Shown: piece by piece, positions 1 through 6,106 of the stretch
Numbering within the stretch: position 1 is the first letter of the stretch
Layout: each line of letters begins with the position of its first letter
Assembly (NCBI GenBank): GCA_050256135.1
Contig: JBFWIF010000090.1
Span: forward strand, 1-8,810
Source of the DNA: RZYP01 sp050256135
GTDB lineage: Bacteria; Bacillota; Negativicutes; Acidaminococcales; Acidaminococcaceae
Direction of reading: 5' to 3'
DNA length: 8,810 nt
The notes under the pieces: model-generated
The model's database searches: none
What the model was told of the DNA's origin: nothing
What the model saw: only the letters and a program-made list of their open reading frames with translations
Made by a program: the position numbers and the translations under genes

Positions 1-2055
1 ACGAAAATGATTGTTGCTGAGCTCGGAGCGGTGAAAAAGACCACTGACTTTAAAACCAAAATCAACGAAAACACCAAAATCGACGACATTTTGCACGGTG
101 CCTTTAACAACAGAGCCTATTTCCAACTCGGACAATTTTGTCACTTTTTTGCGGGGAATTGGTGCTGGTGCATCTTCCCTGGGATCACGGCCTGGATTTG
201 CAAAGGCGTTTAAGATATCAATAACGGTAGGTTTACCAGCACTTAGTTTGCAGGCAAGCAATTCAGCATCGGCTTTTTGCGCTGCGGTGATTATTTCATT
301 TTGTTTGCTCTGGCATTCACTGAGAGAGAAGCCGAGCTCAGTAAGGATAATTTTTGCCAGCTCATAGCTTTCAGGATGGATGGCGGTATTGTCCAAGGAA
401 TTTTCACCATCTTTAATACGTAAGAAGCCTGCGCATTGGGTAAAAGCAGCAGGGCCAAGCCGGGTTACTTTCAATAGTTCTTTGCGATTTTTGAAACGGC
501 CGTTACTGTCGCGCCAGATTATAATATTTTTGGCAACACTGCCTGAGATACCAGCTACGTAGCTGAGCAGTGCCGGAGAAGCAGTATTCAACTCAACACC
601 GACATGATTAACACAGGATTCAACGACTGTTCCTAAGGTTTCAGTAAGAGTTTTTTGATTGACATCATGCTGATACTGTCCAACACCAATGGCTTTTGGT
701 TCTATTTTAACCAGTTCGGCCAGTGGATCCTGGACTCTTCTGGCAATGGAAACCGCGCCGCGAATGGAAACGTCAAGCTCAGGCAATTCTTCACGGGCCA
801 GCTTTGATGCCGAGTAAACCGAGGCACCGGCTTCACTGGTTATGAGGTAGGAAAGCTTTAAATTATGCTTTTCAATCATTTGAGCGGTAAATTCTTCTGT
901 TTCATAAGAGGCCGTGCCATTACCGATAGAGACAAGCGTAACGTTATTAAACTTGACTAGGTTGAGGAAATCTTCTTCAGCTTGTGCATGCTGGCGGTCG
1001 CTGCCAGTAATATAGAGAGTACCTATGGCTTTTACCTGACCTTCAGGGGTGACAACAGCAGCTTTGCAACCTGTACGGTAACCAGGGTCAAGACCCAGCA
1101 CGGTATGACCGCTTAATGGTCTCTGCAGCAGTAATTGTCTTAAATTGCTGGCGAAGACTGCTATCGCCTGTTTTTCAGCTTTTTCCGTCAGCTCATTTCT
1201 GATTTCTCGCTCGAGAGAAGGGAAAATCAGCCTTTTGTAGGCATCGGCGGCCGCCGCGGTATAAAGCTCGGTAAAAAATCCATTTTCCTTGATTTGCAGT
1301 TTGTGATTAATTTTAGCTAGCGTTGATTCAGAAGGAAGATTCAAATGCAGTTTCAGACAACCTTTTTTCTCGCCGCGGTTGAGAGCCAGAATGCGATGAG
1401 GCGGTAATTGTTTTACCGGTTCAGCATATTCCTTATACATCAAGAAATCCTGACCTACTGTTTCATCGACACAGAGTTCGGAGACAAGTTCGGCATTCTG
1501 CCTGATTGTTTGACGTACCAATTCGCGAATGTCAGCACGTTCGGCAACGGTTTCAGCGACGATATCAGAAACACCAGCCCAGACATCGTCAATATTTGAA
1601 AGCCCTTGTTCTTCATTAAGATAGGGTGTTGCCAGCTGTTCAAGGGTTTCCACCGGTTTTTCCTGCGCCATGATCAGATCGGCTAAAGGTGTGAGACCTT
1701 TTTCACGCGCAATCTGCGCACGGGTCCTTTTCTTAGGACGGTAAGGCAGATAGAGGTCTTCGAGATCCTGCAGTTTGGTAGTGCTATTTATGGCTTTTTC
1801 CAATTCCGGCGTCATTTTCTCCTGCGCCGTGATGGAGGCAATAATGTCATTTCTTCTTTCCGCCAGGTTACGTAAATATTGTGAACGTTCGCTGATATTG
1901 CGAATTTGTTCTTCGTCAAGTTCACCAGTCACTTCCTTACGGTAACGGGCAATAAAAGGGATGGTGTTGCCATCATCAAGTAGTTTCAGCGCCGCATCTA
2001 TTTTTTTTTCGGCAATGATTAATTCTTTGGCAAGTATACTAGTAATTTCTGACAT
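1..2055 (-). CDS. tex: Tex, RNA-binding transcription accessory protein (C-terminus beyond left edge)
   Basis: Tex is a cytoplasmic nucleic-acid-binding protein of bacterial transcription, related to eukaryotic Spt6. The frame is open from the ATG at 2055-2053 to the window edge, giving 685 residues (family total roughly 715-780). A helical N-terminal region fills residues 1 to about 300. It is followed by a YqgF/RNase H-like domain from about residue 316, with GLDPGYRTGCK. Next come the family signatures SEAGASVYSAS and VGQYQHDVNQ, a helix-hairpin-helix region at about 497-550 (LSYVAGISG, RLGPAAF), and an S1 RNA-binding domain starting near 645 (GSVVKGTVQNVVDFG), which is cut by the edge. 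The common GNGTASRETE motif reads GNGTASYETE (Tyr384). I spot-checked many segments of the frame and found no frameshift. An AGGT-containing weak Shine-Dalgarno lies just upstream of the start. Truncation is a window effect only. The identification is very secure. Confidence 0.96.
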   Translation of the reverse strand, partial: MSEITSILAKELIIAEKKIDAALKLLDDGNTIPFIARYRKEVTGELDEEQIRNISERSQYLRNLAERRNDIIASITAQEKMTPELEKAINSTTKLQDLEDLYLPYRPKKRTRAQIAREKGLTPLADLIMAQEKPVETLEQLATPYLNEEQGLSNIDDVWAGVSDIVAETVAERADIRELVRQTIRQNAELVSELCVDETVGQDFLMYKEYAEPVKQLPPHRILALNRGEKKGCLKLHLNLPSESTLAKINHKLQIKENGFFTELYTAAAADAYKRLIFPSLEREIRNELTEKAEKQAIAVFASNLRQLLLQRPLSGHTVLGLDPGYRTGCKAAVVTPEGQVKAIGTLYITGSDRQHAQAEEDFLNLVKFNNVTLVSIGNGTASYETEEFTAQMIEKHNLKLSYLITSEAGASVYSASKLAREELPELDVSIRGAVSIARRVQDPLAELVKIEPKAIGVGQYQHDVNQKTLTETLGTVVESCVNHVGVELNTASPALLSYVAGISGSVAKNIIIWRDSNGRFKNRKELLKVTRLGPAAFTQCAGFLRIKDGENSLDNTAIHPESYELAKIILTELGFSLSECQSKQNEIITAAQKADAELLACKLSAGKPTVIDILNAFANPGRDPREDAPAPIPRKKVTKLSELEIGSVVKGTVQNVVDFGVFVDFGFKVSGLFHRSELSNNHFR

Positions 2056-2114
2056 GATTTACCTACTTTCTAAACAGTGTGAAAGTGTTAATTCGTTACA
2101 CATGTTGCAAAATC

Positions 2115-2147
2115 CTTTATTTTACGTTCTGTTACGTACAAATAAAG
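2115..2147. repeat. Imperfect inverted repeat upstream of tex
   Basis: The left arm CTTTATTTTACGT (2115-2127) is the reverse complement of the right arm ACGTACAAATAAAG (2134-2147), apart from one extra C at 2139. The loop is TCTGTT. It lies 60-92 bases upstream of the tex start codon. No T-tract follows on either strand, so it does not read as an intrinsic terminator. It could be an operator, or a hairpin in the tex leader RNA. Confidence 0.5.
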
Positions 2148-2210
2148 ACGTTTCAAAATGCAAAATATTAGTAATTTAGAAAGAATGCTCTCGAAATACA
2201 AAGTAGGTGA

Positions 2211-2305
2211 GGGATAAAGAAGTGACGGGCTTGCTGCACGTCAGCGACCGACTGCTTGCAGGCGAATTGTCGCGTGTGGAAGCAGCCAGAGGAACTCTTC
2301 ATCCC
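2211..2305. ncRNA. Candidate structured RNA: GC-rich long hairpin of unknown family
   Basis: An island of about 57% G+C (counted over 2221-2320) sits in very AT-rich flanks. Nested complementary segments build one long imperfect hairpin: GGGAT 2211-2215 with ATCCC 2301-2305; GAAG 2219-2222 with CTTC 2297-2300; GGCT(T)GCT 2228-2235 with AGCAGCC 2281-2287; CAC 2237-2239 plus GCGAC 2244-2248 with the continuous GTCGCGTG 2269-2276; and an apical CTGCTTGCAG 2252-2261. The overall shape, a single rod with internal loops, recalls 6S-like RNAs, but I recognise no conserved motif of a known RNA or riboswitch and no adjacent terminator. The transcribed strand is unknown. It could be a leader of tex (minus strand) or a separate RNA (plus strand). 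The pairing is seen in the sequence; the function is inference. Confidence 0.4.
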
Positions 2306-2356
2306 TTGCCAGATAAAACCAAAGATTTAATCATTGCAAATTCTTTATTAAAATTC

Positions 2357-2385
2357 TTGACAAATAATAATTCTGAAAATATAAT
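2357..2385 (+). promoter_or_regulatory. Consensus SigA-type promoter for perR
   Basis: TTGACA at 2357-2362 and TATAAT at 2380-2385 are separated by exactly 17 bases, so both hexamers match the consensus perfectly. Transcription would start near 2392, giving a 5' leader of about 70 bases before the perR ATG at 2465. Confidence 0.85.
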
Positions 2386-2397
2386 TAAATCTGCAAC

Positions 2398-2412
2398 TTA
2401 TCAATATAATAA
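2398..2412. promoter_or_regulatory. Per-box-like operator in the perR leader
   Basis: TTATCAATATAATAA matches the Bacillus Per box TTATAATNATTATAA at 12 of 14 defined positions. It begins about 6 bases after the predicted transcription start, where a bound repressor would block the promoter. Autoregulation of perR is well known in Bacillus. The surrounding sequence is extremely AT-rich, so a chance match is possible. Confidence 0.45.
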
Positions 2413-2464
2413 TCTTTATTAATTGGTAACTCTAAAAGAAATTACTGTTAAGGGAGGGAAATTT

Positions 2465-2890
2465 ATGCTTACAAGTCAAAGTCTGGCGAGTGTTTTAAGA
2501 AATAGTGGGTTTAAAGTTACGCCGCAGCGTTTAGCTGTTTATGAAGCCTTGGCCAATACGAAGTCCCATCCCAATGCAGAGCTTCTATACAATGAGTTGA
2601 GACCGAAATACCCATCTATGAGTTTCGCCACTGTTTATAAGACTGTAGAAATTTTAAACGAATTGGGCTTGATAACTGTTTTGAACACGGGCGAAGGCAG
2701 TTCTCGGTATGATGCTGATGTTAAGGAACATTCACATATTCAGTGCAGTGTCTGTGGGCGTGTCGATGATATCGGACCGTTGTCAGTTGCTAAGTTAGAT
2801 GAAGAAGTAACTAATGACACCGGATATAAAGTGCAAGGACAGAAATTTTACTTTTATGGTATTTGCCCAGCTTGTAAAAACAAAGCTTAA
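2465..2890 (+). CDS. perR: PerR-like peroxide/metal-responsive repressor (Fur family)
   Basis: This is a cytoplasmic DNA-binding repressor of 141 aa, the normal Fur/PerR length. The N-terminal winged helix covers about 1-80 (VTPQRLAVYEAL, SFATVYKTVEIL). The C-terminal dimerisation and metal domain follows. All metal ligands of Bacillus PerR can be aligned at a constant offset of two. The regulatory site is H35, D83, H89, H91 and D102. The structural zinc site is C94/C97 and C134/C137. Asp at 102, where Fur usually has Glu, together with H35 and D83, points to PerR (histidine-oxidation peroxide sensing) rather than Fur or Zur. The ATG at 2465 is chosen because GGGAGGG (2452-2458) sits 6 bases upstream. 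An in-frame TTG at 2423 lacks such a site and would add 14 residues. The gene is monocistronic, with its own consensus promoter, a Per-box-like site and a terminator. The regulon cannot be read from this window. Confidence 0.85.
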   Translation: MLTSQSLASVLRNSGFKVTPQRLAVYEALANTKSHPNAELLYNELRPKYPSMSFATVYKTVEILNELGLITVLNTGEGSSRYDADVKEHSHIQCSVCGRVDDIGPLSVAKLDEEVTNDTGYKVQGQKFYFYGICPACKNKA

Positions 2891-2898
2891 AGAAATTT

Positions 2899-2922
2899 AG
2901 CCAGCTGAAAAGCTGGCTTTTT
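2899..2922 (+). terminator. Rho-independent terminator of perR
   Basis: A perfect 8-bp stem, AGCCAGCT/AGCTGGCT (2899-2906 with 2911-2918), is closed by a GAAA tetraloop. A T-run follows immediately to 2922, with another T-run from about 2926. It starts 9 bases after the perR stop codon. Confidence 0.93.
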
Positions 2923-2930
2923 CACTTTTT

Positions 2931-2962
2931 TTCACAATTTATTTTACCGTATTTGTTATAAT
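2931..2962 (+). promoter_or_regulatory. Extended -10 promoter of the deoC-walJ-htrA-rlmH operon
   Basis: TATAAT at 2957-2962 is preceded by TG and one base (TGTTATAAT), which makes an extended -10 element. No good -35 hexamer is visible at 16-18 bases; TTCACA at 2931 would need a 20-base spacer. Transcription would start near 2969, about 35 bases before the deoC ATG. No operator is recognisable. Confidence 0.7.
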
Positions 2963-3003
2963 ATATGGCAGATGGTATTTGTAAGTTATAAGGAGGGACC
3001 TTA

Positions 3004-3657
3004 ATGACAGAACTTGCCAGATATTTGGAACATACTCTGCTGAAACCAGAGGCAACGGTCGCAGATATAATAAAAATATGCGGAGAAGCAAAGGAAAATC
3101 AGCTTAGAGCTGTTTGTGTAAATCCTTGCTATGTAGCGTTGGCAGGACATTTATTGTCGGGGACGGGAGTAAAAGTCGTAACGGTCATTGGTTTTCCATT
3201 GGGAGCAACCTATCCGGAAGTTAAGGAACTGGAAACCAAAATGGCGGTAGCCAATCATGCTGACGAAATTGACATGGTCATGAATATATCGGCTTTTAAA
3301 ACGGGTGACTACCAGGCAGTTGAAGATGAGATTAAAAGAGTGGTTACAGCAGCAAAGCCACGTCAGGTCAAGGTTATTATTGAAACAGCGCTTTTGACAG
3401 ATGAAGAAAAGCGCAAGGCTTGCCAATTGGTGATTGCCGGCGGAGCAAAATTCGTTAAAACAAGTACAGGTTTTGCTAAAAACGGAGCAACTGTCAGTGA
3501 TTTACGTTTAATAAAAGAAGAGATTGCTGGTTCAGGGCTGGGCATCAAAGCAGCCGGGGGCATTCGCGATGCAGCGACAGCCAAGGCCATGTTGGAAGCT
3601 GGGGCTACGCGTATAGGCACAAGCGTTGGAAATCTTATTGCAGCGGAGGATGTATGA
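3004..3657 (+). CDS. deoC: Deoxyribose-phosphate aldolase
   Basis: DeoC cleaves 2-deoxy-D-ribose 5-phosphate to glyceraldehyde 3-phosphate and acetaldehyde in the cytoplasm, feeding deoxynucleoside carbon into glycolysis. The 217 aa match the family length. The TIM-barrel motifs are all present: HTLLKP near 10-15, IGFPLGA at 62-68, DEIDMVMN at 87-94 (D90), the Schiff-base lysine K152 in VKTSTGF, and the second active-site lysine K182 in IKAAGGIR. AAGGAGGG (2990-2997) lies 6 bases before the ATG. The stop codon overlaps the walJ start (ATGA at 3654-3657), so the two are probably translationally coupled. It is odd that no other nucleoside-catabolism gene (deoB, pdp, cdd, nupC) is next to it. 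Its partner is instead the walJ-htrA-rlmH block. Confidence 0.95.
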   Translation: MTELARYLEHTLLKPEATVADIIKICGEAKENQLRAVCVNPCYVALAGHLLSGTGVKVVTVIGFPLGATYPEVKELETKMAVANHADEIDMVMNISAFKTGDYQAVEDEIKRVVTAAKPRQVKVIIETALLTDEEKRKACQLVIAGGAKFVKTSTGFAKNGATVSDLRLIKEEIAGSGLGIKAAGGIRDAATAKAMLEAGATRIGTSVGNLIAAEDV

Positions 3658-4427
3658 GCAAAGAATTCGAAGTTGCAGTAATTGCTAGTGGCAGTAAAGG
3701 TAATGCTACTATTATTAAGGCTGGTGACACAGCTTTTCTGGTTGATGCAGGCATCAGCTGCCGCAGAATTACGAACGGCTTGAAAGAATGCGGTCTGCAT
3801 CCGCTTGATTTGTCAGGTGTATTGATAACTCATGAGCATACTGACCATGTTAGCGGTCTGCCCGTCTTAAGCAGAAAGTATAAACTGCCGATATTTGCCA
3901 ATGAGAAAACTTGGCAGGCGATGGAAGTTCGTAATGAGATAGAACGCTCCTGCCATAGGCTCCTGCCAGGGCAGCTTTCTTTTGGCGGTATGACAGTTGC
4001 CTCTTTTGCTATATCACATGATGCGGCAAGTCCTGTTGGCTACTCATTTCTTTTCAAAGAAGAAAAATGCACCTATCTGACAGATAGTGGGTTTGTAAAT
4101 GAGGAAATAAAATTAGCAACCCTTAATAGTGATGTGTTGATTCTGGAAGCCAATCATGATGAGGAGATGTTGAAAACAGGCCCGTATCCCCGGATGCTGA
4201 AAGAACGCATCCTTGGTACGCGCGGACATTTATCGAATACTGCCGCAGGCTGGTTTTTAGCCAATATGGAGAAAATGCCGCAGGAGGTTTTTTTGGCTCA
4301 CATCAGCCAGGAGAACAACAAACCTGAACTGGCGCTTTCCACGGTGGAAAGAATTCTGAGTGATTCTGGTTGCCCTGTATTGCCACGAATATTTGTTACC
4401 TCACAGGGTGATCTGGTACATAATTGA
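3654..4427 (+). CDS. walJ: WalJ/YycJ-type metallo-beta-lactamase-fold hydrolase
   Basis: This 257-aa protein is a cytoplasmic metal-dependent hydrolase of the YycJ/VicX group. In Bacillus and relatives the group is encoded with the walRK cell-wall two-component system and has been linked to coordinating cell division with DNA replication; its exact substrate is not settled. The N-terminal signature ASGSKGNAT (11-19) is typical of the group. The metal ligands are visible as THEHTDH (H60, H62, D64, H65), H122 in SHDA, D144 in LTDSG and H216 in LAHISQENN. Conserved EANHD (H168) and GHLSN (H192) are also present. There is no signal peptide. GGAGG (3645-3649) lies 4 bases before the ATG, inside the end of deoC. 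The stop is 23 bases before the htrA start. The order walJ-htrA-rlmH is the classical Firmicutes arrangement, which supports the call, but walR and walK are not in the window. Confidence 0.9.
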   Translation: MSKEFEVAVIASGSKGNATIIKAGDTAFLVDAGISCRRITNGLKECGLHPLDLSGVLITHEHTDHVSGLPVLSRKYKLPIFANEKTWQAMEVRNEIERSCHRLLPGQLSFGGMTVASFAISHDAASPVGYSFLFKEEKCTYLTDSGFVNEEIKLATLNSDVLILEANHDEEMLKTGPYPRMLKERILGTRGHLSNTAAGWFLANMEKMPQEVFLAHISQENNKPELALSTVERILSDSGCPVLPRIFVTSQGDLVHN

Positions 4428-4450
4428 TTTTGATTTAAGGAGTGATATCT

Positions 4451-5551
4451 ATGAATAAAAGTATTTTTAGTAAAACATTTTCTGTTTTATTTGGGATTAT
4501 GTTAGGAGTGATGCTTGTTTTAGGAGGCTGTTCTTTGGCTAAGCAGGGGCAGTATGCAAAAAGCGTACAACCAATAGCAAGCAAAGCTATCGCGGCAGAT
4601 CCTAGTGAAGCACGGAATACTCCTATTGTAAAAGCAGCAAAAAAAGTAGGCCCGGCAGTAGTGGGTATTACTAACAAAGCTTTGGTCAGGGATATTTTTA
4701 ATAGAGTTCAGCTGACTGAGCTTGGCACAGGCTCTGGAGTTATTTATGATAAAAAAGGCCTCATTGTTACCAATAATCATGTAGTAGAAGGTGCACAAGA
4801 GATAGTTGTCAGCTTGTCTGACGGACGGTCTGTACCAGGAGAGGTTCTCGGCACTGACGCTGCGACGGATTTAGCAGTCGTTAAAATTGATGCGGATAAT
4901 CTTACAGTTGCAAACTTTGGCGATTCCGACCAAATTATGGTTGGCGAGCCGGCAATTGCTATCGGTAATCCGCTTGGATTGGAATTCCGCGGCAGCGTTA
5001 CTGCCGGCGTGATCAGTGCTTTGAATCGTTCTATTGATCTTGGTGAACGTAAATTCAAACTAATTCAGACTGATGCCGCTATCAATCCTGGCAATTCCGG
5101 TGGAGCTTTAGTTAATGCTGATGGTGAGGTCATTGGTATCAATAGCGCCAAGATTGCGGTATCTGGTGTAGAAGGGATAGGCTTTGCTATTCCAATCAAT
5201 GCAGCAAAACCTATTATCGCTGATTTAGAAAAACAAGGCCGTGTTTCGAGACCATATTTAGGCGTAAGTTTGGTAGATAAAGATATTGCCGAACGTTATG
5301 GAATTGATGTTGATTTGAAAGGCGGTATCTATATTATTAAAGTTGCAGGCGGCGGCCCAGCTTGGAAGGCAGGCCTCAGAACTAATGATATTATTACAAA
5401 ATTTGATGGCGAGAAAATCAGCAGTGTCAGTGATTTAAGGGATAAAATTGCTGCCAAAGGAATCGGTGGAACAGTTACTTTGACTGCTTTGCGCGGTGGT
5501 AATGAAATGACTGTAGATGTTACGCTGGAAGAAATGCCGGCACAGGGATAA
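4451..5551 (+). CDS. htrA: HtrA/DegP-family serine protease with PDZ domain, possibly lipid-anchored
   Basis: HtrA proteases degrade or refold misfolded proteins outside the cytoplasmic membrane. The protein has 366 aa from the ATG at 4451. AAGGAG (4437-4442) lies 8 bases before that ATG; the GTG at 4442 overlaps this site and is rejected. The N-terminus has two lysines and a hydrophobic stretch (about 9-24) ending in LVLGGC, so Cys27 fits a lipobox. The alternative is an uncleaved membrane anchor. A linker to about residue 58 leads to the trypsin-like domain (about 60-260), with catalytic H110 (TNNHVVEG), D140 (TDLAVVKI) and S216 (NPGNSGGAL). A single PDZ domain follows (about 265-357: RPYLGV, GGGPAWKAGLRTNDIITKFDG). 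This one-PDZ layout is usual for Firmicutes HtrA. It lies third in the operon, and rlmH starts 3 bases after its stop. Confidence 0.93.
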   Translation: MNKSIFSKTFSVLFGIMLGVMLVLGGCSLAKQGQYAKSVQPIASKAIAADPSEARNTPIVKAAKKVGPAVVGITNKALVRDIFNRVQLTELGTGSGVIYDKKGLIVTNNHVVEGAQEIVVSLSDGRSVPGEVLGTDAATDLAVVKIDADNLTVANFGDSDQIMVGEPAIAIGNPLGLEFRGSVTAGVISALNRSIDLGERKFKLIQTDAAINPGNSGGALVNADGEVIGINSAKIAVSGVEGIGFAIPINAAKPIIADLEKQGRVSRPYLGVSLVDKDIAERYGIDVDLKGGIYIIKVAGGGPAWKAGLRTNDIITKFDGEKISSVSDLRDKIAAKGIGGTVTLTALRGGNEMTVDVTLEEMPAQG

Positions 5552-5554
5552 AGA

Positions 5555-6034
5555 ATGAAAATTACACTAGCCTGTGTGGGTAAAATTAAAGAGAAATATC
5601 TCTCAGCCGGTATTGAAGAATTCACTAAAAGACTTACACCATTTTGTAAGTTGGAAACAATTGCTATCAGTGAAGAAAGAATGCCGGAAGACCCATCTCC
5701 AGCTGAAAAGGAGCAAGTGCTCGCCAAAGAAACTGAACGACTGCTGGCAATCATCCCGCAGAATTCTTATGTAATTGTGCTTGACGTCAAAGGTGCGCTT
5801 ATAAGTTCTGAAGAATTGGCGGCTAAATTCGATAAATTGGCTCTTGGCGGTAACAGTCATGTGACGTTTGTTATCGGCGGAGCATTTGGCTATACCGATG
5901 CTCTCCGCAAACGAGCAGATGAGACGATTTCTTTCTCACGTATGACTTTTACGCACCAGATGATCCGCCTGCTTTTGGTTGAACAGATATACCGGGCTTT
6001 CAAAATCAGCCGCGGTGAAAAGTACCACTGGTGA
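5555..6034 (+). CDS. rlmH: 23S rRNA (pseudouridine1915-N3)-methyltransferase
   Basis: RlmH is a small SPOUT-class enzyme that uses S-adenosylmethionine to methylate N3 of pseudouridine 1915 in helix 69 of 23S rRNA, acting on assembled 70S ribosomes. The 159 aa equal the usual family length. The family start MKITLACVGKIKEKY, the SAM-binding knot loop FVIGGAFGY (105-113) and the C-terminal block FSRMTFTHQMIRLLLVEQIYRAFKI (127-151) are present. The terminal GEKYHW corresponds to the substrate-binding xxYHx tail. AGGGA (5544-5548), inside the last codons of htrA, serves as ribosome binding site. It is the last gene of the operon and is followed by a hairpin terminator. The walJ-htrA-rlmH synteny is typical of Firmicutes. 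Confidence 0.96.
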   Translation: MKITLACVGKIKEKYLSAGIEEFTKRLTPFCKLETIAISEERMPEDPSPAEKEQVLAKETERLLAIIPQNSYVIVLDVKGALISSEELAAKFDKLALGGNSHVTFVIGGAFGYTDALRKRADETISFSRMTFTHQMIRLLLVEQIYRAFKISRGEKYHW

Positions 6035-6057
6035 TAATTTAATATTTACTTATAAAC

Positions 6058-6087
6058 AAGGGCAGAGTCCAATTGGATTCTGCCCTT
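6058..6087. terminator. Probable bidirectional terminator between rlmH and the MocR gene
   Basis: A 13-bp stem (AAGGGCAGAGTCC at 6058-6070 with GGATTCTGCCCTT at 6075-6087, one G-U pair) closes an AATT loop. It sits between convergent genes, 23 bases after rlmH and 19 bases past the regulator's stop codon on the other strand. The following U-tracts are short on both strands (TTAAATATTTG on plus, TTGTTTAT on minus). Termination may therefore be moderate. Confidence 0.75.
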
Positions 6088-6106
6088 AAATATTTGTACG
6101 TACATG

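Larger units (their letters stand above)
2056..2464. other. Divergent intergenic region between tex and perR
   Basis: This 409-base stretch holds no gene I can support. From left to right it contains the tex leader, an AT-rich inverted repeat (2115-2147), a GC-rich self-complementary island (2211-2305), and then a very AT-rich section with the perR promoter, a Per-box-like site and the perR ribosome binding site. I could not identify a convincing promoter for tex. Confidence 0.8.

Noticed and set aside
2278..2287. GGAAGCAGCC resembles the conserved loop strand of bacterial SRP RNA
   Set aside because: The partner strand and the GGTCAGG part of domain IV are absent, and the block pairs instead with 2228-2235. 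It is not an SRP RNA.
2207..2422. 71-codon open frame with GTG start between tex and perR
   Set aside because: It has no Shine-Dalgarno and no recognisable protein similarity. It runs through the GC-rich hairpin and then straight through the perR promoter hexamers. The sequence is better explained as structured RNA plus regulatory DNA.
2423..2464. In-frame TTG upstream start for perR adding 14 residues
   Set aside because: It has no ribosome binding site, and the extra residues are not part of the PerR family N-terminus. The ATG at 2465 has GGGAGGG at good spacing.
3363..3800. 145-codon minus-strand open frame across deoC/walJ
   Set aside because: It is antisense to two well-supported enzymes with intact active sites, and has no family resemblance and no ribosome binding site. 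It is a shadow frame.
4442..4450. GTG start for htrA three codons upstream
   Set aside because: The GTG overlaps the AAGGAG Shine-Dalgarno, which is correctly spaced for the ATG at 4451.
5329..5754. 141-codon minus-strand open frame across htrA/rlmH
   Set aside because: It is antisense to the PDZ domain of htrA and the start of rlmH, both clearly coding on plus. It is a shadow frame.
6095..6104. Perfect palindrome TGTACGTACA just past the MocR stop codon
   Set aside because: It is only 10 bp with no loop and lies in a convergent spacer where an operator would have no promoter to act on. The TACGTACA shared with 2133-2140 is likely chance.
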